The notes under the pieces: model-generated
The model's input: only the letters and a program-made list of their open reading frames with translations
Told to the model about the DNA's origin: nothing
The model's database searches: none
In this document: piece by piece, positions 43,112 to 52,095 of the stretch
How the letters are laid out: each line of letters begins with the position of its first letter
How positions within the stretch are numbered: the first letter of the stretch is position 1
Assembly: GCA_964566055.1 (NCBI GenBank)
Contig: CAZMHI010000007.1
Span: forward strand, 1-64,000
Direction: 5' to 3'
Origin: TMED23 sp964566055
GTDB taxonomy: Bacteria; Pseudomonadota; Alphaproteobacteria; Rhodospirillales; UBA2165
DNA: 64,000 nucleotides
Position numbers and translations under genes: made by a program

Positions 43112-43795
43112 CCGCCTTATGAAAATGGTCCAAAACACAGCAATGATGTGATGGGCTTTGATTTTTTTTCCTTCCTTGTAGGAGCGGCCATGATAGCTAA
43201 CCGGCACTTCATAGATATCCTGAGTTTTGGTGACGGTTCGTGAAAGAATTTCCGCATGCTGCTCCCAGCCGGTCGTCGTCAGGTCATTTGGGTCAAGAAG
43301 ATTGCGCCGGTACATCAGATAGCAACTGTAAATATCGGTGAAGGACGTATTATTCAACATATTGAATAACAAGGTGATAATTCGGTTTCCAACTTTATGC
43401 CAAAAGTAAGAAACACGCATAAAATCTGGCGCGATAAAGCGGCTGCCCATAACGACATCAGCATCGAATTTTCGTACCGGAAATAGTAATGCCGCATAGT
43501 CACTGGGATCGTATTCAAGATCCGCATCTTGGAACAAAATAAATTCGCCGCTAGCTTCCGCCAATCCTGATTTAACCGCCGCTCCTTTGCCGCCATTCTT
43601 GGGTTGTTTGATTAAAGTGGTATAAAGCTCAGGACGGGTTTCTAACAATTCAACTGTTCTGTCTTTCGATCCATCGTCAATGACAATGACTTCGAATGTA
43701 AAATTATCCACCTGCTGAGAGGCGACAGATTCGAGCAATTGTATGACCGTCGCTTCTTCATTGTAGGCAGGAATGATTATGCTGATTTTTGTCAT
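43100..43795 (-). CDS. Glycosyltransferase family 2, dolichol-P-mannose synthase-like
   Basis: 231-residue GT-A domain without C-terminal membrane helices: ISIIIPAYNEEATV, VIDDGSKDRT, GGKGAAVKSGLAEASG and FQDADLEYDP (D-x-D). This pattern matches polyprenol-phosphate sugar synthases (DPM1/GtrB-like soluble form). It could make the polyprenyl-phosphate-linked sugar donors that GT-C transferases such as those at 46134 and 52096 need (inference). Confidence 0.87.
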   Translation of the reverse strand: MTKISIIIPAYNEEATVIQLLESVASQQVDNFTFEVIVIDDGSKDRTVELLETRPELYTTLIKQPKNGGKGAAVKSGLAEASGEFILFQDADLEYDPSDYAALLFPVRKFDADVVMGSRFIAPDFMRVSYFWHKVGNRIITLLFNMLNNTSFTDIYSCYLMYRRNLLDPNDLTTTGWEQHAEILSRTVTKTQDIYEVPVSYHGRSYKEGKKIKAHHIIAVFWTIFIRRLIR

Positions 43796-43819
43796 TACTT
43801 TATTGCCGCTGAAATCAGG

Positions 43820-46000
43820 TTAATCGGCTTTATTGACGATTGCGGGGGTGTCGGAGGCAGGTTGGGTTCCTTTGGAGATATTTGGTCGAAACAATCCGGT
43901 TAAAATTCTATACCATGTTGGAGGATGATACAGCATGTTAATTGATGGTGCACACATCCATTCACAATTGCATTTTGTATCTATAATTTGCTCTTTATGA
44001 AACTTGTTGATGTTAGTGTTCTTTTTCATTTTATAATAATCAAAGTCATGATCCCGAATATTGCCGAGCGTTGTCGTTGAGAGAACTTCGCAAGGTGTAA
44101 TAGAACCATCATCATAAAGAGTAATAAAATCCTGAGTGGCGTGACAAGAGCGAATAAATTCCTTATTTTTCTTAATTCGCCGCGTATCTTCGTAGGTAAC
44201 TCCTTGTAGCGCACGGACGGCAAGTCCCCATAAATTGTGGCCTTTTTCCTTCCATTCGGCGGCATCGTGATTTTGGATAAATTTTAAAAAATCATCCGCC
44301 AGATGAGCATTTTTGTCAGATATTAAGGTTCCGTCTTCACGGAACATGTAAAATAGTTGCTGGTCAAAATCAATATTCGCCTTGCAAAAACTCCGGATCG
44401 AATCGAGATCGCGCAAATTAAAAGTGTCGTACGGAGTGTTAATTTGCACTCTTAGGTTCTTATAATGGCGACGCAGGAGAGACAATAGCTCAGCAGTTTT
44501 CAACATTGCATCAAAGCCGCCTTTTATTTTACGTGATTTATCGTGGGCTTCATGCAGGGAATCAATACTGAATTGAATGGTAAGAAATAAATCCGGACAA
44601 GTGGTTAAAATATCAAAGGTGTCATCAATAATTTTCTTGGTTAACGCCCCGTTGGTCGGGATTGTCACCCACATGGTTTGAGCCTTGTCATAAAAAGCCC
44701 GGACCACTTTCGGAAGATCTACGCGGGCAAAGGGCTCGCCGCCTGAGAAGGTAAGATAGGGTAGGCGATTAAGATTTGACGCTAGTTTTTCAACTTCGTC
44801 TAGCGTAAGTTCCGTGGCTTGGCGCTGCTTCCAGTTTATGACGTTTTCAAGATTAAAACAAAATTCGCATCTGGCGTTGCATTTCGAGGTGACGAAATAA
44901 AACATTTTGGAAATTCGACCCGGCCACCAGAAATTCAGAATCGATAGAATAATTTTTGTGTAATATTGAATTTTCTCGCGCAAATACTGCCCAATTCCGA
45001 GCAATGTACCGACAACCCAACAGGCGGCGCGACAGGCGACTAATAACCGTAATCCGATATTCTCAACCAGCCCAATTTTTACGGGACAGGGTCGCTGATC
45101 GTTACTGTTGACGAAACCAAAAAATGGCAGGGCCAATACATAGTGTAAAATCAATGCAGCGGCGATGGCCAAAATTCCCGGCCACAAGGTATCGGGGAAA
45201 ATTGTCATTGCTATAGAGATTGGAAATATTACCCAAATTGCCATTGCGGCCCAGAAGAGCCTAAATCCGCCAAAGGCAGCAAATAAATTGTCGCCTCCGC
45301 TGGACAATTTTAAAAGATTACTCATCATGCGAGTCCGCGCCCGCAGGATATTGCGTCTAAAAAATCCTCGAAAATCATTTTTGGGTAGGTGAAAAACAAA
45401 AATTTCGTCGGTAAAAATAGTGGAACTGACGGACCTTATTTCATTGGCTACGACGGTATCTTCGCTGGAGGCAACCTGCTGAAAGTGAATTAATTCACGA
45501 CCAGAACGCGCTTCATTCCAAACCGATCGGCGAACGGCCATGTTGCCGCCCGTCAGCGCTGAATCGTCTGGGGTTAAAGCAAAAATAGAATGAACATATT
45601 CTTCTTCAAATTTCCCAAACTTTGAAATTAATGATTTGGCATGGCAATGTCGGTACATTCCACCGACTGCACCGATTTCTGGATTTTCGGTAAACTTAGC
45701 TGCAATTTTTTCAAGCCAATCGGGCGGCGCCATGCAATCCGAATCTATAAAAACTACTATATCACCTTTTGCCATTCTGACGCCACTGGCTCTCGCGGCA
45801 CCAGCCCCACCTCGCTCTTCTCGTTGTACAAGCTTTACGCCTTCAAATGAGTTGGTTACAGCGACGGTATCGTCTGTGGAGGAATCATCAATTACAATTA
45901 TTTCCAACGGCTGGATCGTTTGTTTTTGGATTGATTCCAGGCAGTCTGGTAAAGCAGCTGCGCAGTTATAGGCTGGAATCAATATCGAAGCAGTAATCAT
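43820..46000 (-). CDS. Fusion protein: GT2 glycosyltransferase, membrane segment, radical SAM/SPASM enzyme
   Basis: 726 residues in one frame. Residues 1-230 are a GT2 domain: ILIPAYNCAAALP, VIDDSSTDD (35-43 region), GAGAARASGV and FIDSDCM (D-x-D). About 243-295 and 318-356 hold membrane helices. From about 365 a radical SAM domain begins with C374-x3-C378-x2-C381 (CNARCEFC) and FSGGEPFARVD, ending in a SPASM module with C637 (TPCEVLS), C677, C679 and C683. Both enzyme halves keep their key residues. Upstream gap to 46134 is 133 bases; downstream is a GT2 gene 24 bases away. Role: possibly sugar transfer and radical modification on one membrane-bound intermediate (inference). I found no break suggesting two genes. 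Confidence 0.88.
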   Translation of the reverse strand: MITASILIPAYNCAAALPDCLESIQKQTIQPLEIIVIDDSSTDDTVAVTNSFEGVKLVQREERGGAGAARASGVRMAKGDIVVFIDSDCMAPPDWLEKIAAKFTENPEIGAVGGMYRHCHAKSLISKFGKFEEEYVHSIFALTPDDSALTGGNMAVRRSVWNEARSGRELIHFQQVASSEDTVVANEIRSVSSTIFTDEIFVFHLPKNDFRGFFRRNILRARTRMMSNLLKLSSGGDNLFAAFGGFRLFWAAMAIWVIFPISIAMTIFPDTLWPGILAIAAALILHYVLALPFFGFVNSNDQRPCPVKIGLVENIGLRLLVACRAACWVVGTLLGIGQYLREKIQYYTKIILSILNFWWPGRISKMFYFVTSKCNARCEFCFNLENVINWKQRQATELTLDEVEKLASNLNRLPYLTFSGGEPFARVDLPKVVRAFYDKAQTMWVTIPTNGALTKKIIDDTFDILTTCPDLFLTIQFSIDSLHEAHDKSRKIKGGFDAMLKTAELLSLLRRHYKNLRVQINTPYDTFNLRDLDSIRSFCKANIDFDQQLFYMFREDGTLISDKNAHLADDFLKFIQNHDAAEWKEKGHNLWGLAVRALQGVTYEDTRRIKKNKEFIRSCHATQDFITLYDDGSITPCEVLSTTTLGNIRDHDFDYYKMKKNTNINKFHKEQIIDTKCNCEWMCAPSINMLYHPPTWYRILTGLFRPNISKGTQPASDTPAIVNKAD

Positions 46001-46133
46001 GAAATAATCGAACAGATTTTCTTGTTGAGAGCTAAATATCTAATTTAGGACATCAATTCTATTGTATGTAATCAAATTAGAATTGAGATTGTAGGAACAT
46101 ATATGACAATTTGTATTTCTTCAAACATACTTG

Positions 46134-48047
46134 TTAAATCTTGCAATTTGTTGACGTAAATTTGAACAATGTGGTTGTCGCACTGTATGTGGTGTGGCTC
46201 GGCAAGGTTCGAGAAGCAAATCGCCGGACCTTGAATGTTTTAACTGGAATCAGGCAATTCGCCATTTGCAATTTATCTATATATTGATTGAGCAAAACAT
46301 CGCTTGATTTTTCTGTGCCATTCTCCTGCTCGGACGGGGAAGGCCATTGCAAAATATGTGAAATCTCGAGTTTTTGTATTTGCTGTACAAAGAGTCCGAC
46401 GTTATTTGTTTCAGGTATTAGATTCACGAGCGATTGAGTATACTGATGAGCCCAATAATGAGGTACGTTCAACAAATACTCATACCAGCGCACCATGGAA
46501 AGAACATGGTCTTTTTTTGTTAAATTCTCATTGATCCATTGAACTGGCTGGTACCAGGAAATTGTGCGTTCAAGGTAGTTATCCCGGGTCTCGTTTGAAA
46601 AGACATAGCGTGCCGACTTAAGTGTAAATAAGCCGTGGCTAGATAACTGCAGGAAAATTGTTAAGATAATTGCTGCGAATAGCGGCCGATCGACATTGTA
46701 TTTTGCTGTCAAACGTTGTGCTGGAACTGCCAAACAAATCAAAATCAAGGGCAATATGGGCAGCAAATGGCGAATTCTTTGTGAAGATCCCGAAAAAAAC
46801 CAAATGATATAAAATAAAAAGGCAATCAATGCATAGATGAAAAGATTACTGCCTTTAATTTTTTGCCGGTAAATCCAAAGCCCTGTGACAGCGAATGGCG
46901 TGAGCAAAAGCGGCAAGGGACCCAGACCGGCGCGCAACGAATCGAAAGCTGGAAACCCTTGAATAGTCGCTCGTATGGGATAGGCAATAAACCAGAACAA
47001 ATTTACTGGTACACCTAATTCACTGCTGAAATAGTTTCTCAAAATGGATTGATGAGTCAGATCCCAGAACGGCGTTTCTAAATCACCGATTAAGGCAAAT
47101 AGCACCGGAAAAAATGGGTCGCCCGTATGTATCCAGTTCCAAACATACCACTGGCATCCAGCAACAATTACGACAACTGAATATATGAGCCCTCGGCGGA
47201 ACCAGCCGGCCCGCAACAGCAATACAATTCCAACACCAATTGCAAATAGAAGTCCCAGATACTTTGCGCCGACAAAAAAGCCAACACCTAAACCAGCTAA
47301 AATTACGTAGTTAATACGATTGGTATAAAGTGCACGCGCGGCAGCATAGGCTGAAATCATGACGAATAGAGAAATTCTAATTTCCACCATTCCAGATCCG
47401 GCTCCAATAACTACTGCGGAGACAGTCATAAATGTAAGTGTCGTTGATAGGGACCAAATGAAGTCAAGATGCTGGCGCAAAAGAGCAAAAAGCAATACTC
47501 CAGCACCCCAACCACTCATCAGAACCCAAAAAGTTAAGGAAAGTTCCCCACCAATTGCCAATACAGGAATATAAGTCATTTGGACGAGTAACGGCACGGC
47601 GCCATCGATTGCTCTAGGTTCAAAAATCATCTGGCCGGCATTGATGAAATTTCTTGGTATGACAAAATGATAGGCCAAAGTATCGCCGTCACCGGGAGGT
47701 GATAAAGCTTCAAGAAAATCAAAGCAAAAGGCAACGACGATCAGGATTAAAAGCAAGACTCCCTGCCATCCTACCTTTTGTAGTTTCGGGTAGGAAACTC
47801 GGCCTCGTAGATAAAATAGGCCAAGTAATCCTAGCAACAACAAAACGACCAAATAGGGTTGGTAAATCGCGTTGGCAACACCCGCAATAAACACAAGCCA
47901 GCCTAAAATTCCCAGGCCAATGGAAAAAGCAACCGCTATCAAAGTTAAATCTGCAAAATCATCTAGCAGGCCTAAAAGAGATAGCGTCACGAGGCCGAAA
48001 CCGATACACGAAAGTATCTGAATTAATGTGATGGTAAAGGACAGCAT
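46134..48047 (-). CDS. GT-C-type membrane glycosyltransferase (paralogue A)
   Basis: 637-residue protein with about 11-13 TM helices and a soluble C-terminal tail. After the second TM cluster it carries PPGDGDTLAYHFVIP (117-131), with acidic D120 and D122 in the first large loop, the position of the catalytic acid in lipid-dependent GT-C enzymes. Later motifs AKYLGL and HTGDPFFPVLF are shared with the protein at 52096 (KYTGF, TGNPIYPLF), so the two are paralogues. It should use a polyprenyl-phosphate sugar on the periplasmic side (inference). Five bases separate it from the preceding tiny TM protein gene. Confidence 0.83.
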   Translation of the reverse strand: MLSFTITLIQILSCIGFGLVTLSLLGLLDDFADLTLIAVAFSIGLGILGWLVFIAGVANAIYQPYLVVLLLLGLLGLFYLRGRVSYPKLQKVGWQGVLLLILIVVAFCFDFLEALSPPGDGDTLAYHFVIPRNFINAGQMIFEPRAIDGAVPLLVQMTYIPVLAIGGELSLTFWVLMSGWGAGVLLFALLRQHLDFIWSLSTTLTFMTVSAVVIGAGSGMVEIRISLFVMISAYAAARALYTNRINYVILAGLGVGFFVGAKYLGLLFAIGVGIVLLLRAGWFRRGLIYSVVVIVAGCQWYVWNWIHTGDPFFPVLFALIGDLETPFWDLTHQSILRNYFSSELGVPVNLFWFIAYPIRATIQGFPAFDSLRAGLGPLPLLLTPFAVTGLWIYRQKIKGSNLFIYALIAFLFYIIWFFSGSSQRIRHLLPILPLILICLAVPAQRLTAKYNVDRPLFAAIILTIFLQLSSHGLFTLKSARYVFSNETRDNYLERTISWYQPVQWINENLTKKDHVLSMVRWYEYLLNVPHYWAHQYTQSLVNLIPETNNVGLFVQQIQKLEISHILQWPSPSEQENGTEKSSDVLLNQYIDKLQMANCLIPVKTFKVRRFASRTLPSHTTYSATTTLFKFTSTNCKI

Positions 48048-48052
48048 TTAAA

Positions 48053-48220
48053 CTATTTCACATTACTTAATATTGACATTATCGGGTCGAATAGATCGCC
48101 AAACTGCATTAGGTAAAGGCCTGTAATTCCTAATACCCAGGCCCATGATAGCGCTTCTGCTAGCACCGAATTTTTCGATTCAGTAGGCTCTTTGGAATTT
48201 GATGAGTCGTACATTCTCAT
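48053..48220 (-). CDS. Tiny single-TM protein next to GT-C paralogue A
   Basis: 55 residues from the ATG at 48220; an in-frame ATG at 48259, inside kdsB, would give 68. A polar N-terminal half is followed by one TM helix (AWVLGITGLYLMQFG) and a short tail. It lies between kdsB and the GT-C gene, ending five bases before the latter. I know no family. The same arrangement of a tiny TM gene directly before a GT-C gene recurs at 51820-54045, which supports it being a real gene. The internal ATG is preferred because it follows the kdsB stop (48234). Confidence 0.58.
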   Translation of the reverse strand: MRMYDSSNSKEPTESKNSVLAEALSWAWVLGITGLYLMQFGDLFDPIMSILSNVK

Positions 48221-48233
48221 ATGATCATTATTC

Positions 48234-48998
48234 TCAATATTTGCCCCAATAGGGATCATTCCTCATCACATCTTCGACCCGAAAGACATCCTCGGGACTG
48301 TCGACCGACTGGTACGGTCGAAGTCCCATTGGCGCAATGCGCTGGGTAAAGCCATGATCATAAATCCGATTACTGTCACAGGATTCTTTTATTTCAAGTG
48401 GTGATTCTGGTGCGGAGGTAAACCATTGTAGAAAACGCCATCTAAATCCGAATATACCACCCACTCTTTTAGCACCAAGATCAGGATGGAAGTTTTTTGT
48501 GTAAGGAATCGGACTTCTGGACGTATAAAGAACATCTCCCTTAAGATTGTGCACTAATTTTACGATGTCCGGATTAACGAAGGTATCTTCATCAATGATC
48601 GGTACCGCAAGCATAGTACCATCAACTTCAGTCTCGATTTCCAGCGGTTTTATGACGGCTTCAATTACATCAGGACCAAGGAGCGGCTCATCGCCCTGAA
48701 CGCAAACTATGATATCGTTTTCTGCAACGTCATGACCACAATTCTCAACGGCTTCAGCAACTCGGTCCAAGGCTCGCGAATGCTTATCGGAGGTCATCAA
48801 AACCGGATAATTATTTTCTTCACTAAATAATCGTATTTCATCATCGCAGGTCGTCACCGCCAAAAAATCCCAACGGTTATATAATTTTGCGCGCTCAAAA
48901 CAATGTTCCAGCATTGGGCGGCCCAGGATTGGGTGCAAAGGTTTGCCAGGAAAGCGTGAAGCCGCCATACGGGCAGGAATAAAACCAAATATTTTCAT
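48234..48998 (-). CDS. kdsB: CMP-Kdo synthetase (3-deoxy-manno-octulosonate cytidylyltransferase)
   Basis: 254-residue nucleotidyltransferase activating Kdo with CTP. Signatures: FIPARMAASRFPGKPLHPI (7-25 region), CDDEIRLFSEE, DRVAEAVEN, VCVQGDEPLL and SRSPIPYTK. Length and motifs fit KdsB; a related 3-deoxy-sugar cytidylyltransferase cannot be excluded because the locus has unusual sugar genes. It is followed by the tiny TM gene and GT-C paralogue A, suggesting a kdsB-mini-GTC operon. Divergent from the methyltransferase at 49239 across about 240 bases in which I see no further gene. Confidence 0.9.
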   Translation of the reverse strand: MKIFGFIPARMAASRFPGKPLHPILGRPMLEHCFERAKLYNRWDFLAVTTCDDEIRLFSEENNYPVLMTSDKHSRALDRVAEAVENCGHDVAENDIIVCVQGDEPLLGPDVIEAVIKPLEIETEVDGTMLAVPIIDEDTFVNPDIVKLVHNLKGDVLYTSRSPIPYTKNFHPDLGAKRVGGIFGFRWRFLQWFTSAPESPLEIKESCDSNRIYDHGFTQRIAPMGLRPYQSVDSPEDVFRVEDVMRNDPYWGKY

Positions 48999-49238
48999 CG
49001 TAGAGATCCTGAAGAGGTAAGAGTCATAATATTAATATGTCACCGGATGGTGAAAGATAAATTTGAATATAATTATTTTTCTGTTCCGATTATTAATTTT
49101 AATTTGATCATAAGTGGCGCAAGCTGCCCCGATCATTTATAGATGATGAATTAGGGGAAATTAAATTGCCTCTTGGGGTTTTTCCAAAGTAGTTTCTTAC
49201 GAAGAAAAATTGCGGACTTTAAAAAGGTACGATTATCT

Positions 49239-50144
49239 ATGACGCAAGACACTGTTAAACAGGATATCCAGAAATTCTGGGGTTCGCTATATGACTCTTT
49301 GTATGAAGATGTTGATCGAGACCTTACCCGCGAACAATTGCTTATCGGGTTGGATGATTTGGAAGATATGTTCCGCTTGCGTGGCCACATGGCGGTTGCT
49401 GATATGCCTTTGGAGAGTTTATCGGGTAAACGAGTGTTGGAAATCGGGCCGGGAGCGGGTGGACATTCCGCCTTATTTGCTAAATATGGTGCAATAGTGA
49501 CAAGCGCTGACATTACTCTGGCGCGCGTACGTTCGACTAAAGCAAAGTTCGAATTAATGGGAACGATGGCTAAGGGGTGTCAGGTCGTTCAATCTGATGC
49601 TGAGAAATTACCGTTTAAAGATAATAGCTTTGACATTGTATATTCAAATGGCGTTTTGCATCATACGTCGGATACGCAGGGTTCTATTACGGAAGCATTT
49701 CGGGTGCTTAAACCGGAGGGACGGGCAGTAATTATGCTATATTGCAAAAGTTCCTGGCATTATTGGATCAATATGATTTTTTGCGTCGGTATTTTACAGG
49801 GAAAATTGCTAAGTGGTCCTAACTGGCTCGGCAGAGCTACCGAGTGGGGCGGTAAAAATGAACAAATAGTCGAAAATCCAATTACAAAATGCTACACGAG
49901 CAGGGGTATCAGGCGTTTATTTAAGAATTTTCAGATAACGAGCCTCCGAAAACGGGAATTTTATTTCTATTTGATACCAAAATTCGGTCGTCTCTACCGG
50001 CGTTGGCAGATAAAACGTTATGGTGTTCATCCGGGCGGGGTACTCGTTTACGGAGAACCTTGGCCAATTCAGTCGCCGTTGGAATTGTTTCTCGGAAAGA
50101 TAATCGGATGGTCTTGGTTTATTTCTGCAACTAAACCCAAATGA
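49239..50144 (+). CDS. Class I SAM-dependent methyltransferase (Methyltransf_11)
   Basis: 301 residues from the ATG at 49239 (an in-frame upstream ATG at 49173 precedes a less conserved basic stretch, and AAGG lies closer to 49239). Motif I is LEIGPGAGGH (67-76), then SADITLARV, QSDAEKLPFKDNSFDIVYSNGVLHH, and RVLKPEGRAVIML. A C-terminal part of about 110 residues with a hydrophobic helix (YWINMIFCVGIL) follows. It probably methylates a sugar or lipid-linked intermediate in the locus. Converges on the phosphatase gene. Confidence 0.84.
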   Translation: MTQDTVKQDIQKFWGSLYDSLYEDVDRDLTREQLLIGLDDLEDMFRLRGHMAVADMPLESLSGKRVLEIGPGAGGHSALFAKYGAIVTSADITLARVRSTKAKFELMGTMAKGCQVVQSDAEKLPFKDNSFDIVYSNGVLHHTSDTQGSITEAFRVLKPEGRAVIMLYCKSSWHYWINMIFCVGILQGKLLSGPNWLGRATEWGGKNEQIVENPITKCYTSRGIRRLFKNFQITSLRKREFYFYLIPKFGRLYRRWQIKRYGVHPGGVLVYGEPWPIQSPLELFLGKIIGWSWFISATKPK

Positions 50145-50161
50145 TCGATTTAAACTGAGGC

Positions 50162-50839
50162 CTAAAGTGTTAGAAGCGCCTGAGGCAAATCTCTAAAATC
50201 GTCAAGAAGTACCTTTGCATTTAAATCCGCGTAGGGCACATGACAGTAGCCATAGGTCACGCAGATAGCAGGAATACCGGCATTTTCCGCCGCCGCCATA
50301 TCGGTTTCGCTATCACCAACAAATACTGAATTTGAAATATTGCCGATCATCGCATCAATGGTTTCAAGAACATGCCGACCATCCGGTTTGCGATGTTCGA
50401 CATCGTCTTCGGTGATCATCGCACTAAAATAATGGTCCAATTTTAATGACTCGAGAACCGGTCGAGTCGTCAATCCTGGTTTGTTGGTACACACACCCAA
50501 ATTAACGCCAGCGTCTTTAAGTTCTGATAAAACTTCATATACACCATCATAGACCATAGTGTATTCAGCTGAATTTGCCATGTAGGCGTCAAGATATCTG
50601 GCCATCAGTTCCTCCCGCTTTTCTGGAAGAATTTGCAGGCCGCGTTTTTTATGTATTTCAGTGACCATCCATTTTGCGCCAAAGCCGACAATTTCTTTAA
50701 CCTGTTCAATCGAGAGCGGTTCCATTTTTTCTTCAGCCAGAACATGATTTAAAGCGACACGAATAACTGGAACGCTGTCGATCAAGGTTCCATCCAGATC
50801 AAACACGATGGTTTGCGGAAAAACTATATTTTTGTTCAT
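50162..50839 (-). CDS. gph: HAD-family phosphatase, phosphoglycolate phosphatase-like
   Basis: 225-residue HAD hydrolase with FDLDGTLIDS (nucleophile D14, D16), CTNKPG and VGDSETDMAAAENAG, plus a helical cap of the Gph type. Within a polysaccharide locus it may dephosphorylate a sugar phosphate instead, such as Kdo-8-P, because no KdsC gene is seen; KdsC proteins normally lack this cap, so that is only a guess. Five bases separate it from the sugar methyltransferase gene upstream, so they are co-transcribed. Confidence 0.82.
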   Translation of the reverse strand: MNKNIVFPQTIVFDLDGTLIDSVPVIRVALNHVLAEEKMEPLSIEQVKEIVGFGAKWMVTEIHKKRGLQILPEKREELMARYLDAYMANSAEYTMVYDGVYEVLSELKDAGVNLGVCTNKPGLTTRPVLESLKLDHYFSAMITEDDVEHRKPDGRHVLETIDAMIGNISNSVFVGDSETDMAAAENAGIPAICVTYGYCHVPYADLNAKVLLDDFRDLPQALLTL

Positions 50840-50844
50840 GAAAT

Positions 50845-51795
50845 CTATCGGATTTTATTTAGTATAGCGAGGCGATGTTGTTTAAGATTTGGGTTTGAAA
50901 ACCAAAATGGCAGCTTTGCTTGGTACTCGAACTTATCCCACTGACAAATTTCATCCAGCAGTATTTGGTCATCAGAATGCCAGGGAAAATCGGTAAATTT
51001 AATTTCTTCGCCATCATATAACTTTTTATAAAGTCTATTACAACAATAGAAGGCTGTTTTCTCGCTTCTGTTGCTGCGCAATAAGTCGAAATAAGAATTA
51101 ATCACTTCGTTCGTCATTTCCTGCATCGAATGGATATTAATGGCAAGTCCAATCGGCGCTTCGGCGATCAATTTTGCATCATCTGCTCTGATGGCGATGA
51201 CATCAATATTCTTTTGCTGCAACGCATCTCTCATTGCATCCACGCTCGTCGGTAAGGCGATTCGAAGATCGGGAATTGCTTTCCGTGCATAAACAAGATC
51301 AATGAGAAGAGGGGTTGTCAAATTAACGGCAATCGTAAGAGTTTTGGGGTCAGATAGTTTCAGCAGAGAAGTCATAACGCCATAGCCGTCACCGATAACG
51401 AGATTTACTCCGCTGCTTTTATCTAAATCCATATTATCCATAATGGCGGCCAAACTCAGTGTCTGACGCAGCATATCCAAGGTGAAAGCCCTTTCCTGAC
51501 GCTGCGCTACTAAATGAGCCAAACGGGTGCATTCGGAAATGTTACGGCTTTTTCTGGAGAGGAAGCGATATGGCGCTTGTAGTAGCCAATGGGCAGCTCT
51601 ATTCAAAAAATTAGTTTTTTTGGAAACACTTCCTACACATATTAATCCTGTCATTTCGCCTTTGGAGGTGAATGAAAATCCCTTGAGTTCTTCTTCCCAA
51701 AACGAAGAGCGCGTGCTCTCGGCTTGATTTGCAGCAGCCTCTAATGAGTTTAGAGCTTCATTATCAAAAAGTAGTTGTGAGCTATCCATATACAT
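50845..51795 (-). CDS. Putative sugar O-methyltransferase
   Basis: 316 residues. A central Rossmann-like stretch VNLVIGDGYGVMTSLLKL resembles motif I of the putative sugar O-methyltransferase family found in surface-glycan loci, followed by INIHSMQEMTNEVINSYFDLLR, a conserved feature of that family. No signal peptide or TM. Assignment is at family level only. Its start codon is 24 bases from the divergent tiny TM gene, so the two share a very short promoter zone. Confidence 0.65.
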   Translation of the reverse strand: MYMDSSQLLFDNEALNSLEAAANQAESTRSSFWEEELKGFSFTSKGEMTGLICVGSVSKKTNFLNRAAHWLLQAPYRFLSRKSRNISECTRLAHLVAQRQERAFTLDMLRQTLSLAAIMDNMDLDKSSGVNLVIGDGYGVMTSLLKLSDPKTLTIAVNLTTPLLIDLVYARKAIPDLRIALPTSVDAMRDALQQKNIDVIAIRADDAKLIAEAPIGLAINIHSMQEMTNEVINSYFDLLRSNRSEKTAFYCCNRLYKKLYDGEEIKFTDFPWHSDDQILLDEICQWDKFEYQAKLPFWFSNPNLKQHRLAILNKIR

Positions 51796-51803
51796 GCTTG
51801 ATG

Positions 51804-51810
51804 TTGGAGG
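51804..51810 (+). promoter_or_regulatory. Ribosome site TTGGAGG deciding a GTG start
   Basis: TTGGAGG ends nine bases before the GTG at 51820, whereas the in-frame ATG at 51940 has no ribosome site. This favours the longer form of the small protein. Confidence 0.5.
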
Positions 51811-51819
51811 TTAAGAAAA

Positions 51820-52095
51820 GTGGCGGACCTATTGTCATTTTATTCAAGCTGGCCATCTTTGATCATCTTGAATAAAATTGGAGCGAAGTCAAATAGGCTA
51901 AACTTCAATTTAATTACACAATTCTTCGAAATTGCCAAAATGATATCTGAGAATAAAAAAGGCTGGCTAATAAATATAATGTGTTTTGGATGGTGTATTG
52001 CTGTTCTAACGTCTTATTATTTTTATAGTTTTGGTTACTACCTAGAAAAATTGAGTGTGTTTGGGCGCTATTTCTTGTCAGCTCTTGGATATTAA
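51820..52095 (+). CDS. Small single-TM protein next to GT-C paralogue B
   Basis: 91 residues from GTG 51820 (with TTGGAGG upstream), or 51 from the ATG at 51940. One TM helix near the C terminus (INIMCFGWCIAVLTSYYFYSFG) and a short tail. The stop TAA is followed immediately by the ATG of the GT-C gene (TAAATG), so the two are coupled. Sequence similarity with the tiny protein at 48053 is slight, limited to a Y-x3-FG pattern at the end of the helix, but position and topology match. No known family. Confidence 0.55.
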   Translation: MADLLSFYSSWPSLIILNKIGAKSNRLNFNLITQFFEIAKMISENKKGWLINIMCFGWCIAVLTSYYFYSFGYYLEKLSVFGRYFLSALGY

